This document shows, piece by piece, positions 43,992-54,133 of a DNA stretch of 64,000 nt. The notes beneath the pieces were generated by a model, which was not told where the DNA came from, did no database searches, and saw nothing but the letters and a program-made list of their open reading frames with translations. Source of the stretch: Streptomyces sp. NBC_00683. GTDB taxonomy: Bacteria > Actinomycetota > Actinomycetes > Streptomycetales > Streptomycetaceae. Both the position numbers and the translations under genes were made by a program. Location: assembly GCF_036226745.1 (NCBI RefSeq), contig NZ_CP109013.1, forward strand, positions 1,240,001 through 1,304,000, given 5' to 3'. Every line of letters begins with the position of its first letter. Position 1 is the first letter of the stretch.

Positions 43992-44672
43992 TCAGCGAAG
44001 GCGCGTCCCACTGCCGAGGCACAGCTCCGCCGAGGGGCTCTGCAGCAGGGTGTGGACGAAGAGCAGCTCGGCGCCACCGCGGTCGAGTGCCGCGATCCGG
44101 TGCGGGGTGAGCGAGTCGAAGTGCGCGCTGTCCCCCGGGTCGAGGTCGTGCACGGTCTCCCCCAGGCTCAGTCGCAGCCGCCCGTCGAGGACGTACAGCC
44201 ACTCCTCGCCGGGATGGACGCGTACAAGATCACCCTGTGCCCCGTGGGGAACCAGGACACGCAACGCCTGCATCGCCCGGCCTGAGCCACCGGCCTGCTG
44301 GTACACCCAGCCGTCGGCCTCGGCGCCACCGGAGGCACTGCCGGAAGCGCCACCCGAGGCACCACCCGGTGTCCCGCCGAATGCGCCGACCGGAGCGCCC
44401 GCGAACGGGCCGCCGCGGATGATCGCGTCACGCTCGGGCGGCATCTCTCCGAGCAGCTCGGAAACCGTCGTACCGTAGATGCGGGCGAGCCCGAGCAGCA
44501 TCGGCAGCGAGGGCTGTCTGCGGCCCGTCTCGAGCCGGGAGAGGTGGGCCGGGGAGAGATCGGCCCGCCGAGCGGCGGCCTCCAGGGTCAGACCCCGGTC
44601 GCGGCGCAGTTCACGCAGGCGCGGCGCGACTCCGGGCAGTTCGTCGGCCGCCCCTCCGTCAGGAGGATTCAT
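43992..44672 (-). CDS. XRE-family regulator with C-terminal cupin
   Basis: 226 residues. The N-terminal HTH (LRELRRDRGLTLEAAARRADLSPAHLSRLETGRRQPSLPMLLGLARIYG) is of the XRE/SinR type. A Gly/Ala/Ser-rich linker follows (GGTPGGASGGASGSASGG region). The C-terminal cupin (VHPGEEWLYVLDGRLRLSLGETVHDLDPGDSAHFDSLTPHRI) probably senses a small molecule; PuuR-like members of this class respond to polyamines or related compounds. ATG 44672 follows AGGA-type purines. Two tandem palindromes directly upstream (44693-44727) look like its own operators. The DUF6126-like gene follows on the same strand. Confidence 0.9.
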   Translation of the reverse strand: MNPPDGGAADELPGVAPRLRELRRDRGLTLEAAARRADLSPAHLSRLETGRRQPSLPMLLGLARIYGTTVSELLGEMPPERDAIIRGGPFAGAPVGAFGGTPGGASGGASGSASGGAEADGWVYQQAGGSGRAMQALRVLVPHGAQGDLVRVHPGEEWLYVLDGRLRLSLGETVHDLDPGDSAHFDSLTPHRIAALDRGGAELLFVHTLLQSPSAELCLGSGTRLR

Positions 44673-44692
44673 GACTCCATTGGGCCAGGAAC

Positions 44693-44727
44693 TTTCCTCG
44701 GAGGCAACTTTCTTGCCTCCGAGGCAA
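44693..44727 (-). promoter_or_regulatory. Tandem palindromic operators upstream of the XRE/cupin gene
   Basis: Read on the minus strand, TTGCCTCGGAGGCAA (44727-44713) and TTGCCTCCGAGGAAA (44707-44693) lie in tandem 20 bases apart; the first is a perfect palindrome around its centre, the second has a degenerate right arm. Together the 44696-44707 and 44713-44724 arms also make a perfect 12-bp hairpin. The likely use is autoregulation by the XRE protein starting 21 bases on; termination of the hpnO transcript is possible too. Confidence 0.65.
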
Positions 44728-44731
44728 AGAG

Positions 44732-46129
44732 TCAGCGGTTGGCGACGGCCTGCTTGACCAGCGTCCTGCCGAAGTCCCACATCAGCCCGCCACCGCTGTG
44801 AGCGTCGTCCATGACGGCCGTGAAGGCGGACACGAAGCGGTCCACCTCGGGCTCACCGATGACCAGCGGCGGGATCAGCTTGATCACTTCCAGGTGGTCG
44901 CCGGAGACCTGCGTGAGGATCCGGTGCTTCTGCAGCAGCGGCACGACCACCATCTGGGCGAAGAGCCCCTTCCTGGCCGCCTGCAGCATGGTCCAGCGGC
45001 TGCGGAGCTTCAACGAGGACGGCCGGCCGAACTCGATCCCGATCATCAGCCCCCGCCCGCGCACCTCGTGCAGCAGCTCGTAGCGGCCGACGAGCGCGGC
45101 GAGCCGCTCGCGCAGCAGGTCACCCGTGCGGCGGGCGTTCGCGACCGTCTCCTCGTCCTCCATCACCGCGAGGACCGCGAGCCCGGCTGCCATGGCCTGG
45201 GCGTTGGAGCCGAAGCTCGCCGAGTGCACGAGCACCCGGTCCATGGAGGAGTAGACGCGTTTGAAGATCCAGTCCTTGCCGAGCGTCGCGCCGACCGGCA
45301 CGTAGCCGCCGGAGAGCGCCTTGGCCACGCAGACGAGATCGGGTTCGACGCCCTCCTCGTGCTGATACGCGTAGAAGTCGCCGGTCCTGCCCAGACCGGT
45401 CTGCACCTCGTCGACGATGAGCACCGCCTTGTGCCGGTGCAGCAGCTCCTGCGCGGACCGCAGGAAGCCCGGTGGCGAGGCGTGCACCCCCTTGCCCTGG
45501 ATCGGCTCGACCACCAGGCCCGCCACGTCTCCGCGCTTGAGCTCGCGCCGCAGGGCATCCAGATCACCGAGGGCGATCGCCGTGTCGGGAAGCAGGGGTG
45601 CGAAGCCGTCCCGGAACCCCGCTTCACCGTTGACCGAGAGCGAGCCGGTCGTCAGGCCGTGGAAGGCATGGGTGCAGTAGAGGATCCGGGGCTTGCCGGT
45701 GGCGTACCGGGCGAATTTCAGCGCGGTCTCGACGGCCTCGGTGCCGCTGTTGCCGAAGAACACCCGGTCCAGATGGGGGCTGTGCGCCAGCAGCCGCTCG
45801 GCCAGGAGTCCGGGCAGCGGCTGGCAGTCGAAGCGGGTCAGGTCGGCGAGCGAGGCGTCGAGGACGTCGTGCAGGGCCTTGCGTACGACCGGGTGGTGCC
45901 GGCCGAGCCCCATCACGCCGAAGCCGGCCAGCATGTCGAGGTAGTCGTTGCCTTCCGCGTCCCAGAAGTACGCACCCTCGGCCCGCTCGTAGACCTTGTC
46001 GAACCCGATGGTGCGGAGCATGCGCGGAAGCTGGTGGTTCAGGTGTCTGGCGTGCAGCTCGTAGCGCTCGGCGCCACGTTCCGCGAGGAGCTGCGCCAGA
46101 TCGAAGCCCTTGGGCCCGTCGTCCTTCAC
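44732..46129 (-). CDS. hpnO: Class III aminotransferase of the hopanoid cluster (HpnO-type)
   Basis: 465 residues, PLP-dependent ornithine/acetylornithine-type fold. Motifs: [22 protein letters not shown] for phosphate binding, [27 protein letters not shown] with the PLP Asp, and [15 protein letters not shown] with the Schiff-base Lys. In hopanoid clusters this enzyme converts ribosylhopane-derived aldehyde to aminobacteriohopanetriol (HpnO), the main bacteriohopanepolyol of Streptomyces. GTG 46129 overlaps the dxs stop as GTGA, and GAGGGAG precedes it. Last gene of the operon. Confidence 0.85.
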   Translation of the reverse strand: MKDDGPKGFDLAQLLAERGAERYELHARHLNHQLPRMLRTIGFDKVYERAEGAYFWDAEGNDYLDMLAGFGVMGLGRHHPVVRKALHDVLDASLADLTRFDCQPLPGLLAERLLAHSPHLDRVFFGNSGTEAVETALKFARYATGKPRILYCTHAFHGLTTGSLSVNGEAGFRDGFAPLLPDTAIALGDLDALRRELKRGDVAGLVVEPIQGKGVHASPPGFLRSAQELLHRHKAVLIVDEVQTGLGRTGDFYAYQHEEGVEPDLVCVAKALSGGYVPVGATLGKDWIFKRVYSSMDRVLVHSASFGSNAQAMAAGLAVLAVMEDEETVANARRTGDLLRERLAALVGRYELLHEVRGRGLMIGIEFGRPSSLKLRSRWTMLQAARKGLFAQMVVVPLLQKHRILTQVSGDHLEVIKLIPPLVIGEPEVDRFVSAFTAVMDDAHSGGGLMWDFGRTLVKQAVANR

Positions 46130-48036
46130 GGCCTGTTCTCCCTCGGCACCACGTGCTCCGTTTCTGGCTTGCGGCCGGCGAGCGCCGCACCGATCCGTCC
46201 GGCGATCTCCACGGGAGTCAGCCCGATATCGGCCAGCACCTCACCGCGCTTGGCGTGCGCCAGGAACTGCTCGGGGATGCCGAACGTCCGCAGCGGTACG
46301 TCGGTTCCCGCGTCCCGCAGTGCCTGCCCGACGGCCGAACCGACGCCGCCCGCCCGGCTGTTGTCCTCGACGACGGCCACCAGCCGGTGCTGCGCGGCCA
46401 GCGCGGGCAGCTGGTCGTCGACCGGTTTGACCCAGCGCGGATCGACGACCGTGCAGCGGATTCCGGCTCCCGCGAGCAGGTCGGCCGCGTGCAGACAGAC
46501 CTGGGCGAGCACACCTACCGCGACCAGCAGTACGTCGGGGTTCTCGGCCCGGTGCAGGACGTCCATACCGCCGATCCGGCCGATGGCCGCGACCGGCTCC
46601 CCCACCGACTCCTTCGGGAAGCGGATCACGGTCGGCGCGTCGTCCACGTCGAGGGCCTCGCGCAGTTCCTCGCGAAGCCGGTCGGCATCGCGCGGTGCCG
46701 CGATCCGCAGGCCGGGAACGACCTGCAGCAGGGACATGTCCCACATGCCGTTGTGCGAGGGTCCGTCGACGCCGGTCACACCCGCCCGGTCGAGCACGAA
46801 GGTGACCCCGCACCTGTGCAGGGCGACATCCATCAGCAACTGGTCGAAGGCTCTGTTGAGGAAGGTGGCGTAGACGGCCACGACCGGGTGCAGACCGCCG
46901 GTGGCCAGTCCCGCGGCGGAAACGGCCGCGTGCTGTTCGGCGATCCCCACGTCCCAGACCCGGTCGGGGAACTCCTCGGCGAAGCGGGTCAGACCGACTG
47001 GGTGCAGCATCGCCGCGGTGATCGCGACGACGTCCGGGCGTTCGGCCCCGATCCGTGCGATCTCGTCACCGAACACCGAGGTCCAGGAAGGCGCCGCGGG
47101 CACCACGAGCGGCTCGCAGGTCAGCGGGTCCATCGCGCCGACCGTATGGAAGCGGTCGGCGTCGTCGGCCAGCGCCGGCGGGTAGCCGCGGCCCTTCTCG
47201 GTGATGCAGTGCACCAGCACCGGACCGTGGAAGCGCTTCGCCCGGTTCAGCGCGGACTCGACCGCCGCGGTGTCGTGTCCGTCGACCGGGCCCACGTACT
47301 TGAGCCCCAGGTCCTCGAACATGCCCTGCGGGGCGAAGGTGTCCTTGAACCCCTTCTTCGCACCGTGCAGCGACCCGTACAGCGGCTGCCCGATGACCGG
47401 TGTCTGCTGGAGCACTCCCTTGCCCCAGCTCAGGAAGCGCTCGTACCCGTCGGTCGTACGGAGGATGGCGAGGTGGTTGGCGAGGCCGCCGATGGTCGGG
47501 GCGTACGAGCGTTCGTTGTCGTTCACCACGATGATCAGCGGACGGTCCTTGGCCGCGGCGATGTTGTTGAGCGCCTCCCAGGCCATGCCGCCGGTGAGTG
47601 CCCCGTCGCCGATGACCGCGACGACGTGGCCGTGGCTGCCGCGTACCTCGTTGGCCTTGGCCAGTCCGTCGGCCCAGCCCAGCACGGTGGAGGCGTGGGA
47701 GTTCTCGATGACATCGTGCTCGGACTCCTCCCGGGAGGGGTAGCCGGACAGACCGCCCTTGCTCCGCAGCTTGGAGAAATCCTGACGTCCCGTCAGGAGC
47801 TTGTGCACATAACTCTGGTGCCCGGTGTCCCACAGGATGCGGTCGACGGGTGAGTCGAAGGCCCGGTGCAGGGCGATGGTGAGCTCGACCACCCCCAGGT
47901 TGGGCCCCAGATGGCCTCCCGTCCTCGTGACGGCCCGGATCAGGAACGCCCTGATGTCACCGGCGAGTTCGTCGAGTTCCGGTCCGCTCAAGCCCTTGAG
48001 ATCCTGCGGCCCCTTGATGGATTCCAGCATCGTCAC
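46126..48036 (-). CDS. dxs: 1-deoxy-D-xylulose-5-phosphate synthase, hopanoid-cluster copy
   Basis: 636 residues, complete. The thiamine-diphosphate domain shows [34 protein letters not shown] and the [16 protein letters not shown]...NDN metal/TPP motif; the transketolase domain has [20 protein letters not shown] with the catalytic Glu, and [15 protein letters not shown]. It makes the first committed intermediate of the MEP isoprenoid pathway from pyruvate and glyceraldehyde-3-phosphate. Streptomyces have a second, housekeeping dxs elsewhere, so this copy probably boosts precursor flow for hopanoids. GTG 48036 follows AGAGGGGG; ATG 48030 is possible. It overlaps hpnO. Confidence 0.93.
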   Translation of the reverse strand: MTMLESIKGPQDLKGLSGPELDELAGDIRAFLIRAVTRTGGHLGPNLGVVELTIALHRAFDSPVDRILWDTGHQSYVHKLLTGRQDFSKLRSKGGLSGYPSREESEHDVIENSHASTVLGWADGLAKANEVRGSHGHVVAVIGDGALTGGMAWEALNNIAAAKDRPLIIVVNDNERSYAPTIGGLANHLAILRTTDGYERFLSWGKGVLQQTPVIGQPLYGSLHGAKKGFKDTFAPQGMFEDLGLKYVGPVDGHDTAAVESALNRAKRFHGPVLVHCITEKGRGYPPALADDADRFHTVGAMDPLTCEPLVVPAAPSWTSVFGDEIARIGAERPDVVAITAAMLHPVGLTRFAEEFPDRVWDVGIAEQHAAVSAAGLATGGLHPVVAVYATFLNRAFDQLLMDVALHRCGVTFVLDRAGVTGVDGPSHNGMWDMSLLQVVPGLRIAAPRDADRLREELREALDVDDAPTVIRFPKESVGEPVAAIGRIGGMDVLHRAENPDVLLVAVGVLAQVCLHAADLLAGAGIRCTVVDPRWVKPVDDQLPALAAQHRLVAVVEDNSRAGGVGSAVGQALRDAGTDVPLRTFGIPEQFLAHAKRGEVLADIGLTPVEIAGRIGAALAGRKPETEHVVPRENRP

Positions 48037-48062
48037 GCTCGGGCCCCCTCTCTGGTCCTGTT

Positions 48063-49229
48063 TCAGCTCACGGTCACGGCCGGAGCCCCTGAGGGGACTC
48101 CCGCCTCCTCCATACCGTCGGCGATCTTCATGGCTTCCTCGATGAGGGTCTCCACGATCTTCGACTCCGGGACGGTCTTGATGACCTCGCCCTTCACGAA
48201 GATCTGGCCCTTGCCGTTGCCGGACGCCACACCCAGGTCCGCCTCACGGGCCTCGCCGGGACCGTTCACGACGCAGCCCATCACGGCGACCCGCAGCGGG
48301 ACCTCCATGCCCTCCAGCCCCGCACTGACCTGGTCGGCCAGCTTGTACACATCCACCTGCGCACGCCCGCACGACGGGCACGACACGATCTCCAGACGCC
48401 GCTGCTTCAGATTCAGGGCCTCGAGGATCTGCAGACCGACCTTGACCTCCTCCGCCGGCGGAGCCGACAGCGAGACGCGGATCGTGTCCCCGATCCCCTC
48501 GGAGAGCAGCGCGCCGAACGCCACCGCGGACTTGATCGTCCCCTGGAACGCGGGGCCGGCCTCGGTCACACCCAGGTGCAGCGGGTAGTCGGACTGCGCC
48601 GCCAGCAGACGGTAGGCGTTCACCATCACGACCGGGTCGTTGTGCTTCACCGAGATCTTGATGTCCCGGAAGCCGTGCTCCTCGAACAGCGACGCCTCCC
48701 ACAGCGCCGACTCCACCAGAGCCTCCGGCGTCGCCTTGCCGTACTTCTTCAGCAGCCGCGCGTCCAGGGAGCCCGCGTTCACGCCGATCCGGATCGGCGT
48801 ACCGGCGTCACCGGCCGCCTTCGCGATCTCCTTGACCTTGTCGTCGAACTGCTTGATGTTGCCCGGGTTCACCCGCACCGCCGCACAGCCCGCGTCGATC
48901 GCCGCGAACACGTACTTCGGCTGGAAATGAATATCCGCGATCACCGGGATCTGCGACTTCCGGGCGATCGTCGACAGCGCATCCGCGTCATCCTGCGTCG
49001 GACACGCCACCCGCACGATCTGACAACCCGACGCAGTCAGCTCCGCGATCTGCTGCAACGTCGCACCGATGTCCGACGTACGCGTCGTCGTCATAGACTG
49101 CACCGACACCGGTGCGTCCCCACCGACCGCCACCGACCCGACCTGGATGCGCCGCGAAGGGCGGCGCACCGCGAGCGGCCGGGCCGGCAGCTCGGGGAGA
49201 CCCAGTGCGACTGGCTCTCCAGTGGTCAT
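48063..49229 (-). CDS. ispG: 4-hydroxy-3-methylbut-2-enyl diphosphate synthase, hopanoid-cluster copy
   Basis: 388 residues, full length for bacterial GcpE/IspG. The [4Fe-4S] ligands are in [12 protein letters not shown] and [15 protein letters not shown]. Other hallmarks are [47 protein letters not shown] and [14 protein letters not shown]. It catalyses the reductive ring opening of MEcPP to HMBPP in the MEP pathway. It is 26 bases upstream of dxs and 4 bases downstream of hpnH, so it belongs to the hopanoid transcription unit. Confidence 0.95.
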   Translation of the reverse strand: MTTGEPVALGLPELPARPLAVRRPSRRIQVGSVAVGGDAPVSVQSMTTTRTSDIGATLQQIAELTASGCQIVRVACPTQDDADALSTIARKSQIPVIADIHFQPKYVFAAIDAGCAAVRVNPGNIKQFDDKVKEIAKAAGDAGTPIRIGVNAGSLDARLLKKYGKATPEALVESALWEASLFEEHGFRDIKISVKHNDPVVMVNAYRLLAAQSDYPLHLGVTEAGPAFQGTIKSAVAFGALLSEGIGDTIRVSLSAPPAEEVKVGLQILEALNLKQRRLEIVSCPSCGRAQVDVYKLADQVSAGLEGMEVPLRVAVMGCVVNGPGEAREADLGVASGNGKGQIFVKGEVIKTVPESKIVETLIEEAMKIADGMEEAGVPSGAPAVTVS

Positions 49230-49233
49230 GACG

Positions 49234-50253
49234 TCACCGGTTCCCGCCGACGGTCTCCCGCATCGCTCGCAGGGATTCCTTCAGGGACCCCATCGTGGCG
49301 AGTACGGCGGTGGGCTCGTAGCCGCAGTGCGCCATGCAGTTGGCGCAGCGCGGGTCCTTGCCCCGGCCGTACTTGTCCCAGTCGGTGTCCTCGATGAGCT
49401 CACGGTACGTCGGCACGTACCCGTCGCTCATCAGGTAGCAGGGCCGCTGCCACCCGAAGAGCGAGTAGTTGGGAATGGCCCAGGCCGTGCACGGGAAGTC
49501 CGCCTTGCCCTCCAGGAAGTCGAGGAAGAGCGGCGAGTGGTTCAGCCTCCAGCGGTTCCGGTTGCCGCCGGCGAAGGACTTCTTGAAGAGCTGGCGGGTC
49601 TGTTCGACGCCCAGGAAGTGCTCCTGGTCGGGTGCCTTCTCATAGGCGTAGGCGGGCGAGATCATCATCTCGTCGACCTTCAGTTCGTCATTGAGGTAGT
49701 TGAGGACCTCGATGACGGTCTGCGGGGTGTCGGTGTTGAAGAAGGTGGAGTTGGTGGTGACCCGGAAGCCGAGCCGCTTGGCCTCCTTCATCGCCTCCAC
49801 CGCCTCGTCGAACACGCCTTCCTTGGCGACCGACTCGTCGTGCCGCTCGCGCAGTCCGTCGATGTGCACGGCGAAGGCGAAGTACGGCGACGGCGTGAAC
49901 TTCTCGAGCTTCTTGCGCATCAGCATGGCGTTGGTGCAGAGGAACACGTACTTCTTCTTCGCGACCAACTGGCGCACGATCTCGTCGATCTGAGGGTGCA
50001 TCAGCGGCTCGCCGCCGGCGATGGACACCATCGGGGCACCTGATTCGAGCACTGCCCCGACCGCCTGGGCGACGGGCATGCGCTGCTTGAGCACCCCGGC
50101 GGGGTGCTGGATCTTGCCACATCCCTCGCATGCCAGATTGCAGGCGAACAAGGGTTCCAGCTCGACAATCAGCGGAAATTTGTCCCGCTTGCGGATCTTC
50201 TGTTCGATGAGATACGTCGCAACCTTGATGGACTGACGGAGCGGCATGGCCAT
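49234..50253 (-). CDS. hpnH: Adenosyl-hopene transferase HpnH (radical SAM)
   Basis: 339 residues. The radical-SAM cysteines are in [16 protein letters not shown] (Cys38, 42, 45), followed by [29 protein letters not shown], and a C-terminal set of cysteines in [17 protein letters not shown]. HpnH joins the 5'-deoxyadenosyl radical to diploptene to give adenosylhopane, the first step of side-chain extension. The ribosome-binding site AGGAGGTGA lies six bases before ATG 50253. Its substrate diploptene comes from Shc, and its product goes to HpnG, encoded just upstream. Confidence 0.95.
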   Translation of the reverse strand: MAMPLRQSIKVATYLIEQKIRKRDKFPLIVELEPLFACNLACEGCGKIQHPAGVLKQRMPVAQAVGAVLESGAPMVSIAGGEPLMHPQIDEIVRQLVAKKKYVFLCTNAMLMRKKLEKFTPSPYFAFAVHIDGLRERHDESVAKEGVFDEAVEAMKEAKRLGFRVTTNSTFFNTDTPQTVIEVLNYLNDELKVDEMMISPAYAYEKAPDQEHFLGVEQTRQLFKKSFAGGNRNRWRLNHSPLFLDFLEGKADFPCTAWAIPNYSLFGWQRPCYLMSDGYVPTYRELIEDTDWDKYGRGKDPRCANCMAHCGYEPTAVLATMGSLKESLRAMRETVGGNR

Positions 50254-50259
50254 CTGGGC

Positions 50260-50913
50260 TCACCTCCTGGGGAGCAGCAAAGATCGGTGCCATTCATGGA
50301 AAGCCGGAAGGACAGCACGAAGAACGCGGAAAGCTGATATTCCACCGCGCACTGTGCCAATGCGGACGAGCTCATGCTCCGGAGCATCCACGACCACCCG
50401 TACGGCCGCAACCGGGCGTGGTCCGCTCCGTACAGCGGTACGGAGTGTGGCGGCGGATTCCATGTCCACCGCGATGGCGCCGGTGGCCCGCAGCGCGGCG
50501 CGCTCCGGCCCCCGGACCACATGGTCGGAGCCGGTCAGCGGGCCCGTGTGGACCTTGCGTCCCGGCACGGCCCTGGCCAGGGCATCGACCAGCAGACCGG
50601 CGCCCGTGCAGGCAGTGGTGCCGCCGGGGTCCCGGGTCTCCTCCGCCACCACGAGGTCCCCGGGGTGCATTCCGGGGGCCAGACCGGCACAGAAGCCGGA
50701 GGCGATGACCGCCGCGCCCCCGGCTCCGTCCCGGCCCAACGCACGCATGACGGCGCTCTCGGCGGCCTTGGGCCCCATGCCCGTCCTGATGACGGTCACG
50801 GGGCCGGCGCCGCCGCCGGCCCTGCCGCTGCGCAGGGCCAGGTGCTCGATGCCCAGTGCGCAGGCGATCAGCAGCGGCGTGACGGGGCCGGGAGGCCCCT
50901 GGGCCTCGCCCAT
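50260..50913 (-). CDS. hpnG: Hopanoid nucleoside phosphorylase-family hydrolase HpnG
   Basis: 217 residues of the purine nucleoside phosphorylase/MTAN fold: ALGIEHLALRSG, VIRTGMGPKAAESAV, GFCAGLAPGMHPGDLVVAEETRDPGG, and AIAVDMESAATLRTAVRSG with the substrate-binding Glu. HpnG removes adenine from adenosylhopane to give ribosylhopane. The start is ATG 50913, which overlaps the shc stop by one base (TGATG). It lies 6 bases ahead of hpnH. Confidence 0.9.
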   Translation of the reverse strand: MGEAQGPPGPVTPLLIACALGIEHLALRSGRAGGGAGPVTVIRTGMGPKAAESAVMRALGRDGAGGAAVIASGFCAGLAPGMHPGDLVVAEETRDPGGTTACTGAGLLVDALARAVPGRKVHTGPLTGSDHVVRGPERAALRATGAIAVDMESAATLRTAVRSGPRPVAAVRVVVDAPEHELVRIGTVRGGISAFRVLRAVLPAFHEWHRSLLLPRR

Positions 50914-52925
50914 CAGGCCCCCTTGCCCGTGGCGGCGCCGGTGGTCGTGCCGTTCGCGAACGGGTCTCCGTAGACGTACCGCCCGAGTGCGGTGAGGGGG
51001 AAGACCTGACGGTAGAGGTGGTAGTTGATGGAGAAGTCCCAGGGGAAACCGGTCCCGGTGAAGTACGGCTCGTCCCACGAGCCGTCCGCCTGCTGGGTCT
51101 CGGCCAGCCAGGCGATGCCGCGCTCCACGGACCTGCTCTCACGCTCCCCGGCGGCGAGGAGCGCGAGGAGCGCCCAGGCCGTCTGGGAGGCGGTCGACGT
51201 GCCGTGGCCGATCCACTTCTCCTCCTGGTAGGAGCGCAGGTCCTCGCCCCAGCCGCCGTCGTCGTTCTGGACCGACTCCAGCCACCCGACGGCCCGGCGG
51301 ACCGAAGGATGGGCGGCCGGCAGCCCCGCCGCCACGAGGGCGGGCACCACGGAGCCGGTGCCGTAGATGTAGTTGACACCCCACCGGCCGAACCATGCGC
51401 CGCACGCCTCCTGTTCGGCGAGCAGCCACTCGATGCCGCGCCGGGTACGGGGGTGGTCGGAGCGGCCCTCGATGGCGAGCATCTCCACGACATGCCCGGT
51501 GACATCGGCGGACGGCGGGTCGATGACCTCACCGAAGTCGCAGAACGGCAGCCGGTTCGGGAAGGGGCTGGTGTTGTCCGCGTCGAAGGCGCCCCAGGCC
51601 CCGTTGCGCGACTGCATGCCGAGGTTCCAGCGCACCCCGCGTTCGATGGCGGCCTCGAGCCTGGCAGGGTCCGGGTGCCGGACCCGGCGCAGCGCCAACA
51701 CGACCTCGGCGGTGTCGTCGATGTCGGGGTAGTTGTCGTTGTGGAACTCGAACGCCCAGCCGCCTGGGGCGAGTTCGGGCTTGCGGACGGACCAGTCGCC
51801 GGGTCGTACGATCTCCTCGCCGAGCATCCAGTCGGCTGCCCTCACGAGCGCCGGATGGTCGGCGGGCAAACCGGCGTCGGCGAGCGCGATGGTGGCGAGG
51901 CAGGTGTCCCAGACCGGCGACTGGCAGGCCTCGATCATGCGGGCGCCGTCCTCGCGCCACACGGTGAACCGGTCGAGCGAGGCCAGCCCTGCCTTCATCA
52001 CCGGGTGGTCGAGGTCGTAGCCCAGCAGGTGCAGGGCGATGACGGAGTACACGGCGGGTGGCTGGATGCCGCCCCAGCAGCCGTCGTTCTCCTGGCGCTC
52101 GATGATCCAGCGGGCCGCGGCGTTCTTGGCGATGCGGCGCAGCCGGCGCGGGGCGACCCGGTGATAGGCGTGCAGGGCCTTGTCGAGCCGTTGGAAGACA
52201 CCGTCCCAGCTGGCCACCGGCGCCATGCGCCCCGGCGGGTTCGGGTGCTCCGGGTCGGTGTGGAGCTCGTCGAGGGCGAACGGAGCGGGACGTACCGGCC
52301 GTTCGGCGGAGACGATGGTGAGCGGGACGATGGTCTGGCGGGCCCAGCAGCCGAAGTCGTAGATGTTGAGCGGGACCCACTTCGGGAAGAACATCAGCTC
52401 GGGCGGAAGCTCGGGCAGGTCGTCCCACTTCCACCAGCCGAAGAGGGCCAGCCAGATCCGGGTGAAGACCCGGGCCGCCGCGATGCCGCCCTGTTCCCGG
52501 ACGAAGCGTGCCGCCCGGATCATGTGCGGGTCGTCGGTCCGGTCTCCGGCCAGCCTGAGGGCGACGTACCCCTCGATGGTGGCGGAGAGGTCGCCGGGGC
52601 CGCCGTGGAAGGTGGCCCAGGTGCCGTCGCCGAGCTGTTCGCCGCGGATGAAACGGGCTGCCGCCTGCACCGTGGCCGGGTCCTGGATCCCCAGGAACTG
52701 ACGGAGCAGCAGGTCCTCGGCGTCCATCGTGACGTTGGTGGCGAGGTCCCCCTTCCACCAGCCCTGCTCGTCCTGTCTGCCGAGGAGGTGCTCCACCGAG
52801 CGTTCCGCGGCCCGCCGCGCGGCGGCCAGACCGTCGTCCGCGGCAGTGGTTGTGTCGGTCGGATCGCTGGCCGAGGCTGCGCGGAGGTTCGCGGCCCCGG
52901 TGCTTCCGTCGGTCGTCGCTGTCAT
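50913..52925 (-). CDS. shc: Squalene-hopene cyclase
   Basis: 670 residues, family-typical length. The catalytic acid motif DIDD is at 401-404 (NDNYPDIDDTAEVVLAL). Several QW repeats are visible (DGTWATFHGG, NDGCWGGIQPP, NGAWGAFDADN, DGGWGEDLRSY, DGSWDEPYFTG). The enzyme is a monotopic membrane protein that cyclises squalene to hopene and hopanol. The N-terminal 30 residues are a low-complexity Thr/Ala/Asp stretch common in Streptomyces homologues. Start ATG 52925 follows GAAGGGG. A 104-base gap separates it from the prenyl synthase, the largest gap in the operon. Confidence 0.96.
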   Translation of the reverse strand: MTATTDGSTGAANLRAASASDPTDTTTAADDGLAAARRAAERSVEHLLGRQDEQGWWKGDLATNVTMDAEDLLLRQFLGIQDPATVQAAARFIRGEQLGDGTWATFHGGPGDLSATIEGYVALRLAGDRTDDPHMIRAARFVREQGGIAAARVFTRIWLALFGWWKWDDLPELPPELMFFPKWVPLNIYDFGCWARQTIVPLTIVSAERPVRPAPFALDELHTDPEHPNPPGRMAPVASWDGVFQRLDKALHAYHRVAPRRLRRIAKNAAARWIIERQENDGCWGGIQPPAVYSVIALHLLGYDLDHPVMKAGLASLDRFTVWREDGARMIEACQSPVWDTCLATIALADAGLPADHPALVRAADWMLGEEIVRPGDWSVRKPELAPGGWAFEFHNDNYPDIDDTAEVVLALRRVRHPDPARLEAAIERGVRWNLGMQSRNGAWGAFDADNTSPFPNRLPFCDFGEVIDPPSADVTGHVVEMLAIEGRSDHPRTRRGIEWLLAEQEACGAWFGRWGVNYIYGTGSVVPALVAAGLPAAHPSVRRAVGWLESVQNDDGGWGEDLRSYQEEKWIGHGTSTASQTAWALLALLAAGERESRSVERGIAWLAETQQADGSWDEPYFTGTGFPWDFSINYHLYRQVFPLTALGRYVYGDPFANGTTTGAATGKGA

Positions 52926-53029
52926 GGCTTCCCCTTCGTGCAGTTGGTCCTCTGCTGTGCTGGGGTCTCCGTCGGCGGGCGTCCTGTTCGGGCGCCCGCC
53001 GGCGACTGCGATTCATATGAGGATGGTGA

Positions 53030-54133
53030 TCATCTCTTTCGGACGACAACGAAGTCGGCGAGCGCGGTGAGCTGCGCCCGCACACGTTCCGGCATGTCGA
53101 CACCATGCAGCGCCTCGATGGCTACCGCATGCTGACGGCGGGCTTCCTGAGCGGTCCATTCGCGACCGCCCGCCTCCTCGATGAGTGCCGCTCGCGCGGC
53201 GAACTCCTCTTCGGAGAAGCTGTCGAAGTCGCTGCTCTTGGCGTCGGCGGCGAGGAGGTCGCCCAGCCGGGCGGACGCGGGTCCGCCCGCGGCGAGCGCG
53301 GCGACGACGGGCAGGGACTTCTTGCGCTGGCGCAGATCGCTCCACGTCTGCTTTCCGGTGGCCTCCGGGTCGCCCCAGATCCCGAGCAGGTCGTCGACCG
53401 CCTGGAAGGCGAGGCCGAGGTGGTAGCCGTACGCCTCCAGGATGTCGGCGGTGCGGTCGTCCGCGCCGCCGAGCACGGCACCGATGGAGACGGCGCAGGC
53501 GAGCAGGGCGCCCGTCTTGTTGCCCTCCATCTCCAGGCACTCCTCGACGGTGACCCGTTCGCGGTGCTCGTAGGAGATGTCCTGGGCCTGCCCGTCGATG
53601 AGCTTGCGGGAGGCGGTGGTCAGGCGGCGGGCCGCTCGGCCCGCCTCGACGGTACCGAGCTCCAGCAGGACCTCGTTGGCCAGCGCGAAGAGCGCGTCGC
53701 CGACGAGGATCGCCTGGGCCGGGCCGTACACCTTCCACACGGTGTCCCGGTGGCGGCGCTGTTCGTCGCCGTCCATCAGGTCGTCGTGCAGCAGCGAGAA
53801 GTTGTGCACGAGTTCGACGGCGACCGCGCCGGGGATCCCGGCTTCGGCCGGGGCGCCCGCCGCTTCGGCGGACAGCAGGGCGAGCGCGGGGCGCACGGCC
53901 TTGCCGCCGTCGCCGTCGGCGGGCAGTCCCTGGGCGTCGATCCAGCCGAAGTGATAGGCCGCGACGGTGTCCATGGGCGGCGCCAGCCGGTCCACGGCAG
54001 CTCGCAGCACCGGCGCTGACAGGGCCCTTCCGCGCTCCAGAAGCGCGGTGACGTCCGTGGTTTCCGCCACGGTGTCGTAAGCCGGATTCGCCGGGGTCAC
54101 AGACTCTCCTCTTGTTCCGGTGGTACTGCTCAT
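53030..54133 (-). CDS. Polyprenyl (farnesyl-type) diphosphate synthase of the hopanoid operon
   Basis: 367 residues. The first aspartate-rich motif is LLHDDLMDGDEQRRHRDTVWK (DDLMD) and the second FQAVDDLLGIWGDPEATGK (DDLLG); GGKAVRPALALLSAEAAG is the substrate-binding start. The position in the cluster indicates farnesyl diphosphate supply for HpnD; chain length cannot be read with certainty, though Phe and Leu upstream of the first motif fit a short product. ATG 54133 overlaps the hpnE stop (ATGA); the long frame upstream is a shadow of hpnE. Confidence 0.9.
   Translation of the reverse strand: MSSTTGTRGESVTPANPAYDTVAETTDVTALLERGRALSAPVLRAAVDRLAPPMDTVAAYHFGWIDAQGLPADGDGGKAVRPALALLSAEAAGAPAEAGIPGAVAVELVHNFSLLHDDLMDGDEQRRHRDTVWKVYGPAQAILVGDALFALANEVLLELGTVEAGRAARRLTTASRKLIDGQAQDISYEHRERVTVEECLEMEGNKTGALLACAVSIGAVLGGADDRTADILEAYGYHLGLAFQAVDDLLGIWGDPEATGKQTWSDLRQRKKSLPVVAALAAGGPASARLGDLLAADAKSSDFDSFSEEEFAARAALIEEAGGREWTAQEARRQHAVAIEALHGVDMPERVRAQLTALADFVVVRKR

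Noticed and set aside
51018..53135. A 705-codon + strand frame opposite shc
   Set aside because: The minus strand is unmistakably squalene-hopene cyclase with DIDD and QW repeats; the + frame is its shadow.
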